The position numbers and the translations under genes were made by a program. From positions 1-64,000 of the forward strand of contig MU832645.1 of NCBI GenBank assembly GCA_029204225.1: a stretch of 64,000 bases of DNA, given 5' to 3'. Below, one piece after another: positions 34,449 to 46,772 of this stretch (positions within the stretch are counted from its first letter, which is position 1; each line of letters starts with the position of its first letter). The notes under the pieces were generated by a model, which saw only the letters and a list, made by a program, of their open reading frames with translations, was not told the origin of the DNA and searched no databases. Source of the stretch: Diphasiastrum complanatum. Its lineage: Eukaryota; Streptophyta; Lycopodiopsida; Lycopodiales; Lycopodiaceae.

Positions 34449-35298
34449 CATTCTCATAGAGATTAAGCTACCAAAGGAATTTTGGTCTAAATCTTACAAC
34501 ATTGTAGTATACTCAGAATAGAACTCCTACCATCGCGCTACATAAGATTGGCTATATCAACATTAATGCTTTGTCCTATTCTTGATTCTAGCTTTAGTTT
34601 TATTATTATTGCTATTTGCTTGGTTTGGGCACTTGAAATTTGTGACATCAGAGCATAAGATCAAGGTTCTTCATGATTTTCATTAGTTTTAAAGATTTTT
34701 CAGCTTTGTAGGTTTCTTTTTTTCATTTTTTTTTAGGTGTTAAGTTTTTCTAATTTGGAGTTATATTGACCAGGTTATGACTAGTTTAGTGAAAGCTACT
34801 CCAAATTTAGTTGGCTACAATTTTTGTAGTCTGTCTATATTTATTTTTTGTTGTATTGTTGGTTGAATATTCTAATTGCTTATGGATAGAACTTCATGTG
34901 AGCTTTTCGAAGGTAATGATTTCTTTTCATTTGAATTAGTATTAAGGAATTTATTATTATTGCGATACCACATATTTGTATATTTACTCAAAAATGGCAA
35001 TTTATATTTAGAAATGAGGATATGCGCTAGACAACTATATATTTTGAAGAGGCCTATATCATTTTTTTTGGATATAATTGTTTAAAGACCTGTCTTTTAC
35101 TTAAAGACATAATCTCCTGGAATGAAACGACGCTTGAAATACGAAACGACTGAATTCGAATCGTCACAGTGAACCGTCAATTGTACAAATATTTGTGACT
35201 TATAATTAGAATTGGTAAATGGAGCAACGCACCAGGAATTCCTAGAGGTGTGATTGTTTGTTCCGTAGATTATAAAAGTAGACGCACTTCATTCTCAC

Positions 35299-35483
<185 letters not shown>

Positions 35484-36617
35484 ATTGTATGTTTGAGATT
35501 GGAGAAGTGAATAGAGTGACGAAGGTTATTCTTTCTGATTTCTGTTCTCCGCATTGCTGAGTGTGAGTGATTTTGGATCTACTAGCAATCTCGTACACAG
35601 TACTTAAATCATTCTTTGGTCAGACATTACGATATTTCATTACAGTCGTTTGTTGTGTTTCCGTAAAGTTGAATTAAAGAACTGTCTTTAAACTACTTTA
35701 CTCGTCTATGCGAATACTTTGTGTTCGACATTCGAGTGAAATATCCCTTGGTGTAGTTTTCCACAGTTGCTGATAGAAAAGTATGTTGTGAAATGCTAGT
35801 CCCTAACTGAGAAACTAAGTTATTGATCTGTAGTCGTGTTAGTAACAAACATAATTGTTTCTAACATATTCGCGAACTACTTGAGTTCTTTAACCATGAC
35901 TGGACTTTAGTTGTTGAGGACTTTTGTCTAGGACACATTAGTTCAAGAATAAGACTAATTTTTTGTCTATTCGTACGTGTCTGCATCGAACATATCACAA
36001 ATCTTTGCTAACAACTTAATCAGTTAGAGTGTAATTCATTCGAGCTACTCTGATAACATTTCATTTGTAGAATGCTTTTCATTCGGTTTGATAGAGAAAA
36101 ACCGTTGTTTAGCACTCATTACCTGTACACACCTTTTTCAAAAGTGGTACCGGCTGCTTACAAAATGTCTGTTGACAAACAGATTTTTACTCGACTCCAT
36201 TTCATTCAAAATAAGTCAATGATGTATTAACTTAACAACTTTTAAGAGATGTCTCCTTGGAAAATAATCTAAATACTACACAAACATAAAAATTTTGTGT
36301 TGGTATATTGCGACAATTATTTTAGTGTGATTGGATCAAAATTGGTAGATTTCAAAAAATTTATTTTTATTTTGGAGTGAGAGAAAAGCATTTAAAAAAT
36401 TCAACTCTAAAGTTTTCTTCTTATTTTAGATTTTTTACACATTTTTCATTTTAAAGTTTTTATATTAAAAAAAAAATTTCACCCTGGCGGTGGTGCCCCA
36501 GAACATTCACAAGTGTTTTTTGTTGCAGTTTTTTTTTAATTTAAAATTATTTCTTAGAATTAGAAAAAAAAAGTCATTTGTTGTCCCACTGGCCTGGACT
36601 TGTAACCCCCTCCCCCA

Positions 36618-36722
<105 letters not shown>

Positions 36723-36869
36723 GTCCTCTTCTAACAATAGTCCGCGCCCATGCCACAATTTTTGGTCGTCAATTTTTTTATTTATTTATGACATTTTTAT
36801 TTTTTTAACAGTCCCAAAGAAATATTATGAAAAGAAGTGACGCAAGTGACCTTTTTCCAAACCAAACAG

Positions 36870-37401
36870 GTATATCAGAATTCGCCAGTCTGTTTGCATT
36901 CCTAACAGACCCTGATCTTTCATTTTATCACCTCCCGACCATGGTCAAATTCTGAGAAAATGGCCTAATATACTGTCAAAATCTCTTGTTTCTCACCCAA
37001 ATCTTTGTCCTGGAATTCGCCGGCTTCACTGAGGCGAGATCTAATCAAGATCAGTCCTCCAGTAGCTCCGCAGATTCTATCTCAGAGATTTTGCCTGTTT
37101 TCTGTCAAAAAGTCACATTTTTTTCCTTATTTCCTATCTACCAGTAAAACCTCTGTATTAGAAATCGCCATCCAGCCTACGAAATCGTTCTCAGTGAGCA
37201 CGAACTCCCTCACTCCTTGTCAGAATTCGCGAGTATTATATTTTGATTTATCTCTCCACGATTTCTCAACTTGTTCGCAAATTTTATTATGGCCAGAAAG
37301 ACTAGTTTTTTGTCCTACACTCTCCATTCTACAAGCAAACTGTCTTTTTACCAAGTACAGTATTGACCTGATCATATGTACTCTTCTCTACACTCTGCAT
37401 C
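36870..37401 (+). other. Gypsy LTR/leader region before gag 2
   Basis: Shared phrases (AGAATTCGCCAGTCTG, GGAATTCGCCGGCTTC, CAGAATTCGCGAGTAT) repeat AATTCGC(C/G). The sequence ends at the ATG of gag. Probably the LTR end and leader of that element; I could not place a primer site. Confidence 0.45.
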
Positions 37402-38061
37402 ATGTCTCGAGACTGTGTTGAATCTTCTAATATGGCTCCTCCACGACTAGAACGCAGAATTCAACATATTGATGCACCAAAGTACGATGGAAAATCTGAC
37501 TCCGTCCGATTTCTCCAAGACTTTGATAATGCATGCCGTTTTTATGGAGATACCTCTGAAACTGAAAAGCTTCACCTATTTTCCATGATACTCTATGGAA
37601 CAGCCAACGACTGGTATCTGAATCTCAAAGCTCCTGATCTTGCTTCTTGGACCACCCTCAAGGACGCTCTCGTCAAGCATTTCAACCCATCTAAACTGAC
37701 TCAGAGCCCATTCATCCAAATTATCCATATCAAGATGCATCGCGAAAAGTCTGTCCAAAACTACATTGAGTGTTTTAAACGTCTCAAAGTAGAATGTGTT
37801 GATGAAAATATCACTGAACGTCTGGCCATAAAATTGTTCTTGGTCGGATTGCCAAAGAACATCTACTGTGAACTCAAACCAGTTGACCTTTATGATCAAC
37901 TTAAAAATGTGATGACTGATGCTATCCATGAGGAAGACGAAGGTTCCAACAATGACTTTGACCATCATGAAAAGAAATCTAAGAATCCGGACCGTCCTCA
38001 TCACCCAAAGTCTGATAATATTTCCCAATCTTCTGAACTTCTACATCAAATGGAAACCTAG
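37402..38061 (+). CDS. Ty3/gypsy gag, open frame (copy 2)
   Basis: 219 codons without interruption from ATG 37402 (a second ATG at 37432 gives MAPPRLERRIQHIDAPKYDG, matching the usual start of the domain). The capsid-type gag domain is seen in the blocks SVRFLQDFDNACRFYG, LYGTANDWYLNL, LKDALVKHFNPS, VQNYIECFKRLKVECVD and FLVGLPKNIYCEL, ending in IHEEDEGSNNDF and a charged tail. No zinc knuckle and no pol follow: a stop and then a minisatellite come next, so this element is truncated. It is the best-preserved of three related gag copies (others at 2510-3149 and 39480-40010). Confidence 0.88.
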   Translation: MSRDCVESSNMAPPRLERRIQHIDAPKYDGKSDSVRFLQDFDNACRFYGDTSETEKLHLFSMILYGTANDWYLNLKAPDLASWTTLKDALVKHFNPSKLTQSPFIQIIHIKMHREKSVQNYIECFKRLKVECVDENITERLAIKLFLVGLPKNIYCELKPVDLYDQLKNVMTDAIHEEDEGSNNDFDHHEKKSKNPDRPHHPKSDNISQSSELLHQMET

Positions 38062-38454
38062 CAAAAAGCTCAACAATCTCATATGGATAAGCTCACTATT
38101 GATTTCCAAACCGCCATGAAACAGATTGCTAAGAAATCCTTTCCAGCAAGAGAAAATGTCTGGTGTTCAATCTGCTCACAGCATCTGTTAGTGGATTCCA
38201 GAGAATCCCCAGATGCCGAGCCAACCTGAAGACACAGGGTATCTCTCACCCATGACCGAGGAGGTCTTAGAAGGAGGAGAGCAGAAGAAGCTGAGAGCCG
38301 AGCATGATAGCCGAGGATTACTAGTTAGGATGACAGTTATTAATTATGTGAGTCTACATGGTGTATCCCAGAGAAGGAACGACCATGTAGAAGCTAGTAA
38401 TATCTCCTAAACCTTAATCGATGCTCATTGATCAGGTCTCACTAGGGCCTTTCA
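38062..38454. other. Gypsy-derived spacer after gag 2
   Basis: Coding-like remnants after the gag stop (codons for KAQQSHMDKLTIDFQTAMKQ) fade by about 38140. The part 38350-38410 resembles the DNA at 1000-1060. Confidence 0.45.
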
Positions 38455-39000
38455 GTTGACATCTCGACCAGAGACCTTCTATCGTATCTCAATCGGTGCC
38501 GTTAAGTTACATCTCGACCGAAGCCTTCCACCCTGATCTCGACCGAAGGCATTCTTTGACCGAAGGCATTCCTGTCAAACCTCAACCGAAGGCATTCCCG
38601 TCAAAACTCGACCGAAGACATCCTATCAAAACTCAACCGGAGACGTCTTGTCACAACTCGACTGAAGGCATTTCTGTCAAGTCTCAACCAATGCAACCTG
38701 TCAGATCTCGACCGGAGGCTTCTTTTAAATCTTGACTGAAGCTTTCTATTAGATCTTGACCGGAGACTTTCTCTCAGATCTCAGCCAAAGCCTCTTATCA
38801 GGTCTTGACGGAGCCTTCCGTCCTGATCTCGACTGATGCACTCTGTTAGATCTCGACTGAATCGTTCTATTAAATCTCGACCGAAGTACTCTATTAGATC
38901 TTGACCGACGTATTCTATTAAATCTCAACCGAAGCCATTCCCTCATCTCTTGACCAGACCTTTCTATCAATTCTCAACCGAAGATTTCCTCTCAACTGCA
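38455..39000. repeat. Minisatellite, unit about 30-31 bp, some 17-18 copies
   Basis: Consensus ATCTCGACCGAAGGCATTCT followed by about 10 variable bases (GTCAA or ATTAG types). Copies diverge by several bases each and vary in length. One minus-strand frame stays open (38749-38970), giving ten-residue repeats such as RSRFNRTIQ, because the unit is near 30 bp. It separates gag copies 2 and 3. Confidence 0.9.
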
Positions 39001-39239
39001 ATCGAGAGCTTCGAGAACCAAGTCAACTTCAAGACAACGTCAACTTTCTTATTTGACTAGGTCTCAGTGTTTGCCAAATACCACAGTTCTTTCCAACTTT
39101 ATTGCAACACCCTAACACCAAAAAAACAAAACAACTGTGCCATCTGGCTAATATTTAAAAAAACAAACAAACACCAGTCCAGTTACCACAGAGTCCAAGA
39201 GGCCTACTTATCCAATCCTACGGTCCTCTAGAGTTGTTA

Positions 39240-40010
39240 TGGATCGTCCTTATGATCCGAATTCCACAGAGGACTATCCACCAGAGATGGTCTCTCTATC
39301 TACCGAACAGGCTCGATTCAGTAGATATTCTAGGATGAAATCCCAAGTCCAAGAGCCATCAGCCACCCATTTGATAGATGGGAACCCATGCATTTTGAAG
39401 CTCCATACGATCGACCACATTTTCATGCTGCAGAATCTTCACATGCACGAGCTCACTTAAACAGTGATTTTGCAAATAATGTAAAACGTACTGCAATTAG
39501 ATTTAGCTAAGTACGACGGCAACACTGATTCTCAAAGATTTCTTCGAGTCTTTGAGGACGCATGTGATTTCTATGGCGAGACATCACCAGAAGCCATGGT
39601 TCAGCCCTTCTCGATGACCATGATCGATCGAGCACGAGAATGGTTTTTTAACCTTGATCGTGAAGATAAATGAGACTGGTCACTCTTGAAGGAAGCATTT
39701 ATCAAATGATTCAAGCCATTTCGCTTGATCGAAAGTCCTTTTAAGCTGAGTAATATCAAAATGACAAAAGATGAGAAAGTACGTGACTACATAGAAAGAT
39801 TAAAAAGATTAAAAAGTCAGGTACAAGAACAACCAACTGAATCTATGCTCATAATTTAGTTTCTCATTGAACTCCCACGATGGATACGATGTGAACTTCG
39901 CTCCAATGATGAATACACATCATTGAAACAAGCCATGTTTGATGCCATTCGAGAAGAAGACGAGGGATCAGATATCGATGAGCTACGTGAATGGAGAGCA
40001 CATCATGCAA
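39240..40010 (+). pseudogene. Ty3/gypsy gag remnant (copy 3)
   Basis: An N-terminal frame starts at 39239 (MDRPYDPNSTEDYPPEMV). The capsid domain follows from about 39490 (LDLAKYDGNTDSQRFLRVFE, MTMIDRAREWFFNLDRED, YIERLKRLKSQVQEQPTE, AMFDAIREEDEGSDIDE). Stops at about 39670, 39706 and 39856 break it. It is closer to copy 1 than to copy 2: both share FNLDR(D/E)D and SQVQEQPT. Confidence 0.85.
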
Positions 40011-40679
40011 CCAACACAGAAGCCGATGCCCCTCACGACATTTTATCCAGCTGAGTATGCTGAATCCGAAGGGAGTCTTAAACCCTCTCAGGTCCCAAAG
40101 GAGGTCCTACCACAGCAAGAGGCCTTACTCCACCAGGCCCAACAATGCAGACAAGCAGTTGTGACAGCAGCAGGCAGCTCAGTTGTGGCAGGCACTGGTT
40201 CTAATCCTATAGGCATGGTTCCGTCCACACAGGCACCCTCCACAACCCCTACTCCCTCACTTGTTCTCACACTTCCACCACCACCTCCACCATTTACTAC
40301 CACCTCCACACCATGTAGGGCTGAATATCTGCTGTAGTAGTAGCCCTCTTGCCTGTCAACAAGGGTTAGTTCACTGGATAGGCACCTAACTATGCATAGA
40401 TGCTACTTTTAGTTAGTTCCCTAATTTTCGTCTAACTCTACCACCACTAATACTACTTCCACTAACTCTACTCTCCTAAACTACCTTCATCAAGATTCTA
40501 GGTGAAAGGAAAGGGAAGATTAGAAGAGATTGAGAAGAGAAGAGAGAAAGAGAGAGATAGGGAGTGAGAGTGGAGATTAGCTCAAATGCTCCTTATGCTT
40601 GCTAATGGAGAAACATTAACTAAGACAACCAAATAACATGAAAATAGAAAGCAATGGAAAACACAATCAAAAGCATTAG
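40011..40679. other. Pro/Gln-rich open stretch and spacer
   Basis: The frame open from 39939 to 40337 ends in a Gln- then Pro/Thr-rich segment (LLHQAQQCRQAVV, LVLTLPPPPPPFTTTSTP) that may be the gag C-terminus of copy 3. From 40340 to 40679 there is no gene; 40510-40570 is GA-rich. Confidence 0.4.
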
Positions 40680-41119
40680 CAAGTAGTGAATAGCAAATGA
40701 GGATGCTTCTCTCCAAAAAGTGGTCATTAAGCATCGAAATAGTGTACAAGTGGTGTCTTTTTATAAATGGGGAAGGCCCTTGCCCCAAAATCCTATTGGC
40801 TAATATTTTCATTGATCCTATTCATTCATCTTGGACCCAACTTGATCCAAGGGTCCACAGAAAGTACATTGGAAATCACAAGATTCATGTGAGTCCAAAA
40901 TTGGACCCAACTCTAAAAAGGTAAACTCTAAGTTTAAAATTGACTTTGGGCCTCAAGTTTTATTTTAATTACAAAGGGGCCCAAGTCTATTATTTTATTT
41001 ACAACTTTATTTGCGTGCTCATTGAGCCATGGGCTTATATGCGCAGGATGCCATGCCCTTGCAACACATTTTATTGGTCAATTTTATTTATTTACAATGT
41101 GTTGGGAATACCCCCAACA
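40680..41119 (-). mobile_element. LTR (family A), minus orientation, partial
   Basis: On the minus strand it starts TGTTGGGGGTATTCCC at 41119 and follows the LTR at 4970-5400 closely (CATGGCATCCTGC, AAGCCCATGGC, GGGCAAGGGCCTTCCCC, AAGCATCCTCATTTGC). The two diverge below about 40680, so the LTR end and primer site are missing or changed. Confidence 0.8.
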
Positions 41120-41352
41120 CACCATCACTCACTCTCAACACATGCTTCGATTCCACACTTCCACAAAAGCCCTCACCTGTACAAATATCCACCCTACTTG
41201 ACTCTACGGTCAACGTAGATGATTTTACATTACAATTACTAACCGGAATTCCATCAACCACCGTCACCACTAACCCACTCCACACATCTCCGCCATGTAG
41301 TATCTCCTCACCTCTTTCACCCATCATCCCTATCTTTTTTGAGATTATCTTT

Positions 41353-41399
41353 CATTGAAAGTTGACATTAATTAAGTAGATTAATGTCAGCTTTCAATG
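41353..41399. repeat. Inverted repeat with 20-bp arms
   Basis: Arms 41353-41372 and 41380-41399 (CATTGAAAG(T/C)TGACATTAAT) pair with one mismatch around a 7-nt loop. It lies just before the presumed LTR of the copia element at 41768. Confidence 0.85.
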
Positions 41400-41779
41400 T
41401 ACTGATCAACTGACATCCAATAATCAATGAAAATCTACAATGCAGTTAGTGCCCTGATCAGGTTATCACCCTGCATGCATCATTTTGTAATTAACGGTTC
41501 AATCAATCTTTCAATTTTTTTGCAGCATCAATGAGCTAAGCTGAAGCTCTACAATTTTGCGCCATCTGTCTCGTGCGAGCTTTAAGCTACATTTGTACTC
41601 ATTTTTTATATTAATCAGAGTGCAATTTTTGTCCACACTATTGTTGTTCTATTGAGCATTGTCTGATTCATTCATCTTGAATGTCTTGTTGGTAGCTGAT
41701 GCACTTCCAATCTTAACCATCTGTTCACCACTTCCGCTGCTCACCACCTTTCCATTGATTTACTATATGGTATCAGAGC
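41400..41779 (+). mobile_element. Copia 5' LTR (approximate) and primer-binding site
   Basis: TGGTATCAGAGC at 41768-41779 marks the primer-binding site; the sequence before it back to about 41400 should be the LTR. I could not find a second copy to set its ends. A decayed primer-like motif (ATGGTATTAGAATC) follows at 41854. Confidence 0.6.
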
Positions 41780-41982
41780 GTCTGTTTCTATAAGATCTCT
41801 ACTAATCTGATATCACCCGATCAGTTTCTAATAACATATCAATTTTTTACATGGTATTAGAATCTACATTTCTATTGCAGGTTATCAGTCTTGTTTCTAC
41901 CAAGACATTGTTTCAGCAAGTGCACAGCCAACAATATTCCGATATCGTTGTTTCTACCAATGATCTCATTTACTATACCAGA

Positions 41983-42997
41983 ATGGATCCATCTTCTAGT
42001 TCATCTCTAATTGACAAACTCGATGGAGAGAACTGCCATCTCTGGACATTCAAGATGAGAGTTGTTTTACTAGCCAAAGAACTATGAGACATAGTTGATG
42101 GTACTGAAGTCAAACCAGAGGCTGATGCAACTAGCATCACCAAATGGAGACAACAAGATGGCAAGGCATTTGTCTTAATCACATTGAACATCAAAGACTC
42201 CCAGATTAGTCACATTCGATATGCTCATACTGCTAAGGATGCTTTAAAAATCCTAGCAACTCTCTATGACATCAGAGATGTCACATCCAAACTCCATCTG
42301 AGGAAGAAATTCTTCACTTTGAGAATGTCTGATGCAAACACCATTTCCAGCCATCTCAATACATTCAAAAATCTCATGGAGCAGATGATTGCAATCGACT
42401 CGATCATAGAAGATTCCGATGCAGTGATGACTCTTTTATCGAGTATGCCTGATGCCTATGAAACTTGGGTCGTGGCTATTTGGACCCAGCAGCATCTCAC
42501 TCTATCAAGAGTCATCTTGATGCTATTACAAGAGGAAATCAGAAGAAATGTATCTTCCTCAAACTCAGGATCGGATCCTCAAGCTCTATACACTGGTATT
42601 TGGACTCTGGAGCAACTCAACACATGACTCACCATCGAGATTGGTTCCAAGACTACAAGCCATTCACTCAATCTAGAATTGTGCAACTTGGAAACAACTC
42701 ATCTCATTCCATCGAAGGTGAAGGAACAATCAGGGTTGAATTTCAAAGAGGAACAGTTAGGGTCGAATTTCAGAGAGGAACAGTCAGGGTGAATTTCAGA
42801 ACGGTGAAGTTAAGTTGCTGACCAATGTTCTACATGTTTTGAACCTTACCAAAAATCTGCTTTCCATTCAATTCGAATTTCTGAACCGTATGGTTGTACC
42901 ATATTCTGGAATGTCACCGCATATTCCCACCCTGCAGAATATAGAGTTAACACCTTGCCTTAATCAGGCGAAAAGTAAGGGCTACACACCTTCCTAA
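41983..42997 (+). pseudogene. Ty1/copia gag-protease remnant (element B)
   Basis: Gag starts MDPSSSSSLIDKLDGENCHL and reads on through WTFKMRVVLLAKEL to a TGA at 42085 where TGG (Trp) is expected before DIVDG. It continues as a UBN2-type gag (HLRKKFFTLRMSDANTISSH, SSMPDAYETWVVAIW) to 42627. A frame change leads to the retroviral-type protease motif WYLDSGATQHMT near 42598. A 27-bp unit encoding RVEFQRGTV is tandemly repeated at about 42734-42800. Homology ends after LTKNLLS near 42870, before integrase. Truncated and dead. Confidence 0.85.
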
Positions 42998-44796
42998 GGT
43001 TGGAAATTCTAATCAACTTAAACTCCTTAGCATTTTTTCAAACCTCCTAACCTCTTCAACAAATATTTTTCAAAACCCTAAACCTTGTAGAGAGAGAGAC
43101 AAAGAGAGACAGAGATGAAACAATTAAAATTTCAAACCTTACGTGGTGGAATCAAGTCGTACATGGTATTACTTTTGTTTGTGGGTGTGGATTATTGAAA
43201 TTTCACAATTATAGCTTGACCAATTTTGGTCACATGCATTGTAATTGGCAAGATGGCCATGTAAATAGATGCCACACGTGCCAAATCACATAGGATGCTT
43301 TCCAATAAATTCATTTCTCATATTACATTGTGATAACATCTTTGAAATGAGGCAAAAATGTGTTTGGATAGGCTAGAGAAATTCTAGGATCTAAAAATAG
43401 CATGTTTTACATTGTTTTTGGATCTCGAGATCTTGACCCCAAGTTAGGGTGGATCCAATGACCTATTAAGGTAGATGTTAGGGTTAGGGTTTGATAAGTT
43501 CAGAGGTGCCCTAATATGCTCAAATCCGAGCTTGAAAAGTATAAATATATGATGGGATTTCCATTCAAATATCAAAAAAAATCGAGTTTTTCCACTTCTA
43601 TCATCATTGTCTTTTGGTGGCAAGTTCTAGCTATTGGATGTGAGTGTTTTTATGCATTAATTGCTTGCTTTGGAAGGTATTGTGAACTTGTTTACAGGTC
43701 CATAAAGATAGCACTTACATCAATGGCCTTTCTTGGCCAGTCACTCTAACACTAAGCCAATAAGCAATGACCTCAAAGGAGAGCATGTAAGCAACACTTT
43801 GAATCACAAGCTTATGAAGATAAATGGAACAAAGAAGTCTGAAATGGCACAAAGTGAGAATCTATATGCACTTCTCTAAAAGTAGACGAGACATCTGAAC
43901 AACCTTTAGTTTGGAAGTGCACTCAACAGAGATCAGATAAACCTTTTGATCTCCAGTAAGAGCAGTAGAAAATTTGCTCAGATGGGCCACACCAGAGCAT
44001 CAAGCTGGTTTGTTGAGTTTCTCTCAGACAGATCTAATAAAACCTAAGTTTCTTTTATCCGCTCAAACACTTTTGTCTCAAAGAAAGAGGCTTCCTTTCA
44101 GAACGAGGGCTACAGGGTTTGCACAACTGAGTGACCCTTCAACGTTCTCAATGAGACCTTGATGTAACAGATTCCGCCCTTCAACTTAATGTAAAACTAA
44201 GCTTCAGAACTCTACCTCAGCAGAATCTTGCTCAAACCCCACATTTACAATATGAGTTTGATCAAAAGAACTCTGCCTCACTGATCCCATTCAACAGCGC
44301 CTTCAATGACTTCATAATCGGCTGCCTCCTTCACAGATTCAACGACCACAGATCAGAAAGGAGGCTTCACAGTTGCCTCTCAACAGAAAACCCTCATGGC
44401 CTGGAGCAACATTTTCAAGGTAGTAGGTCAACCATGGATTTGATCCACGCAGTAGGGTCGTTCACCAGAATGCATAGACCAGGCTAATCGCATTTACATC
44501 TGGCACAGACAGGAAATTCACCTTGAATCCGCCATTCAGGTCTGTGAAGCACAATGATTTGAAAGTTACTTTGACAATCGGTGGCCAGCAGCCTCACGCA
44601 GGGCTTCCAAGATTCTTAGAACAGGATTCGGTTTGCATACAGGGTTGTGGAGACTTCACTCAAACAACAAACCTCCGCTTCTTCAATAGCAACTTCATGT
44701 GAAACACATGTGACTTAAACAAACTCTAATAGCTCTTGTTCCCTCATAGAATCATCTTAAAGATTATGCATTCTAGTCTCATAAAAAATGATATCT
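42998..44796. other. Intergenic DNA without a recognised gene
   Basis: AT-rich to 43760, with TTAGGGTTAGGGTTT near 43480 by chance or as a short telomere-like tract. The part 43800-44760 has short exon-like composition but no domain. Possibly a degraded 3' LTR region of the minus-strand copia element that follows. Confidence 0.45.
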
Positions 44797-46772
44797 TTAG
44801 AAATGACAACCTTTTGAGAAGAGGGAATTGTAGATTTTGTAGCCTTTGCTTGCATTGCTATAACCTACCGTGATCCCCTTCATGGATGATGGATCCTCCT
44901 TGGTTCTTTTGTTCAAAGGGACATGTACATAGCAAATGCATCCAAACACCTTCAATCTTTTGAGATTAGGCTTTTCTCCATACAATAACTTATAAGGTGT
45001 TTTACCATTTATAGAGCTACATGGAACTCTATTACATAAGAAGCTAGCACACGTGAGAGCTTCTCCCCTTAGAGCTTTAGAACACTCACATAGTGTCCTA
45101 TTTCTCCTCTCGGCCACCCCATTTTGTTGAGGAGTGTAGGGGCAGGATAACTCCTTCTTGATCCCTTCTTGATCACAAAAGTCTTTAAATTCATTTGAGA
45201 TATATTCTTTTCCATGATCACTTCTAAAGAACTTGATCTTGTGATTATGATGCTTCTCATAAAAAGTCTTGAACTTACAAAACTCTCAAAAACATGTGCT
45301 TTAGAGGAAAGTAGATATACCCATCCATATCTTGAGTAGTCATCTATAAAGGTGACAAACATTGTAGCTCCACCATTGCTCTTTGTGCTAGCAAAATGCA
45401 CATCCGAGTGGATCAACTCGAGAGGATGACTTGTCTTTGTGATTGAGCTTGAAAAAGGTAACTTGTGTGCCTTAGCCAAGGCACAAGCTTCACATACCCT
45501 TTTCTCTTTTGCCAAAGATCTTGGAAGGCCAAGAGCAAGCTCCTCCTTGGACATAGCTTCCATGGACTTGGTGTTGATGTGACCAAGCCTCTTGTGCCAC
45601 AAGTCAAATGTGGTCATTTTGGTCTCCTCGGCTACCATCACAACTTGGTTAGGATTTACAAAAGCATCAAGCTTAAATAACCTCCCAAACCTTGTTCCCC
45701 TTGCTATGATCATCCCACTTTTCTTGATGTTGCATACATTAGTAGAGAACTCAATGAAGCCATGATCCAAAAGTTGGCCAACACTAAGCAAATTCTTAGT
45801 GATGCTAGGAATGAAGAGAACACCATCTATCTTAGTCTTCTTGGAGGATCCTAAGCATAAGGGAATGGATCCCACACCTTCAACTTTACATTCATGATCA
45901 TTTGCTGTAAAAATGGACTTTATAGGTCCTCTTGTCCAATGTTGGCTTGGCTTTAATATTGCTTCCTCTTTAAGCATTCCGAGGCATAATGCCCCATCTT
46001 GTTACAATAGTAGCACTTTATCTTAGATTTGTCCTTCTTGGGCTTGACTTGTGATGATGAGGATGTGGATCCTCCTGGATCTCCATCCTTTGCTTGCTCC
46101 CTTTTGAATGCTCCTCCCTTGGTCTTTGCTTTGCCTTTGCTCTTGAAAAAAAAGGCTTCGTCATCACCATCATTAATGGAGAGCCTCTCCATCCTTGATT
46201 TGATATGAGCCTTCCTACTCTCCTTGGCCATCAACACACTTTGAAGGTCTTCAATTGTAGGCAAGTTTTCCATGATGGCATAGCTTTGGACAAGGTTAGT
46301 AAAATCACTACATAAGCCTTTCAAAACTATTTGCACAAGCTCACTCTCTTTAATAGGTTCACCAACATAAGTAAGATCTTTGTTCAAATCTTTTACTCTC
46401 AAAACAAATCGATGTCCACTCTCACTCCTCCCTTGGAAACATTGAAGAACTTGGTTCTTGAGGTAAAGTAACCTTGAGGTATTCTTGGACTCATAGATCT
46501 TTTGAAGAGTCTCCCAAGCCTCTTGGGCTGAGGTACATGCTCCTACTTCTTTGAGCAAATCATTTGCAACATTCATCTTAATACAATGAAGTGCACCTTC
46601 TCTTGTATTTAGTTGCTTCTTGAGGATGGATTGGCTCATCTTCCTCTCCATTCACAATATCCATCAAATCTTGCATGATAAGGATGGATTCCATTCTTAA
46701 CTTCCAAATTGAATAATTTGAAGAGTTCAATCTATCACTAGAATCCAAAAGATAGGCACTTATGGATGCCAT
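44797..46772 (-). pseudogene. Ty1/copia gag-protease-integrase remnant (element C)
   Basis: Minus strand. Gag begins MASISAYLLDSSDRLNSSNY at 46772, shifts frame near 46640, and continues with a UBN2-type domain to the zinc knuckle CYYCNKMGHYASEC near 45990. The protease is mostly deleted: the expected D-S-G-A region is replaced by a short junction near 45930. GAG-pre-integrase (LWHKRLGHINT, CEACALAKAHKLPF) and the integrase core (IHSDVHF, TFIDDYSRYGWVYLL) follow to about 45290. After a frame change the later core and C-terminal part (VAERRNRTL, TPYKLLYGEKPNL, RLKVFGCICYVHVP) reach 44797. RT and RNase H are absent. Frameshifts and deletions make it non-functional. Confidence 0.9.

Noticed and set aside
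38455-39000. CRISPR-like array
   Set aside because: Units vary in sequence and length, have no constant repeat plus unique spacer, and the genome is eukaryotic.
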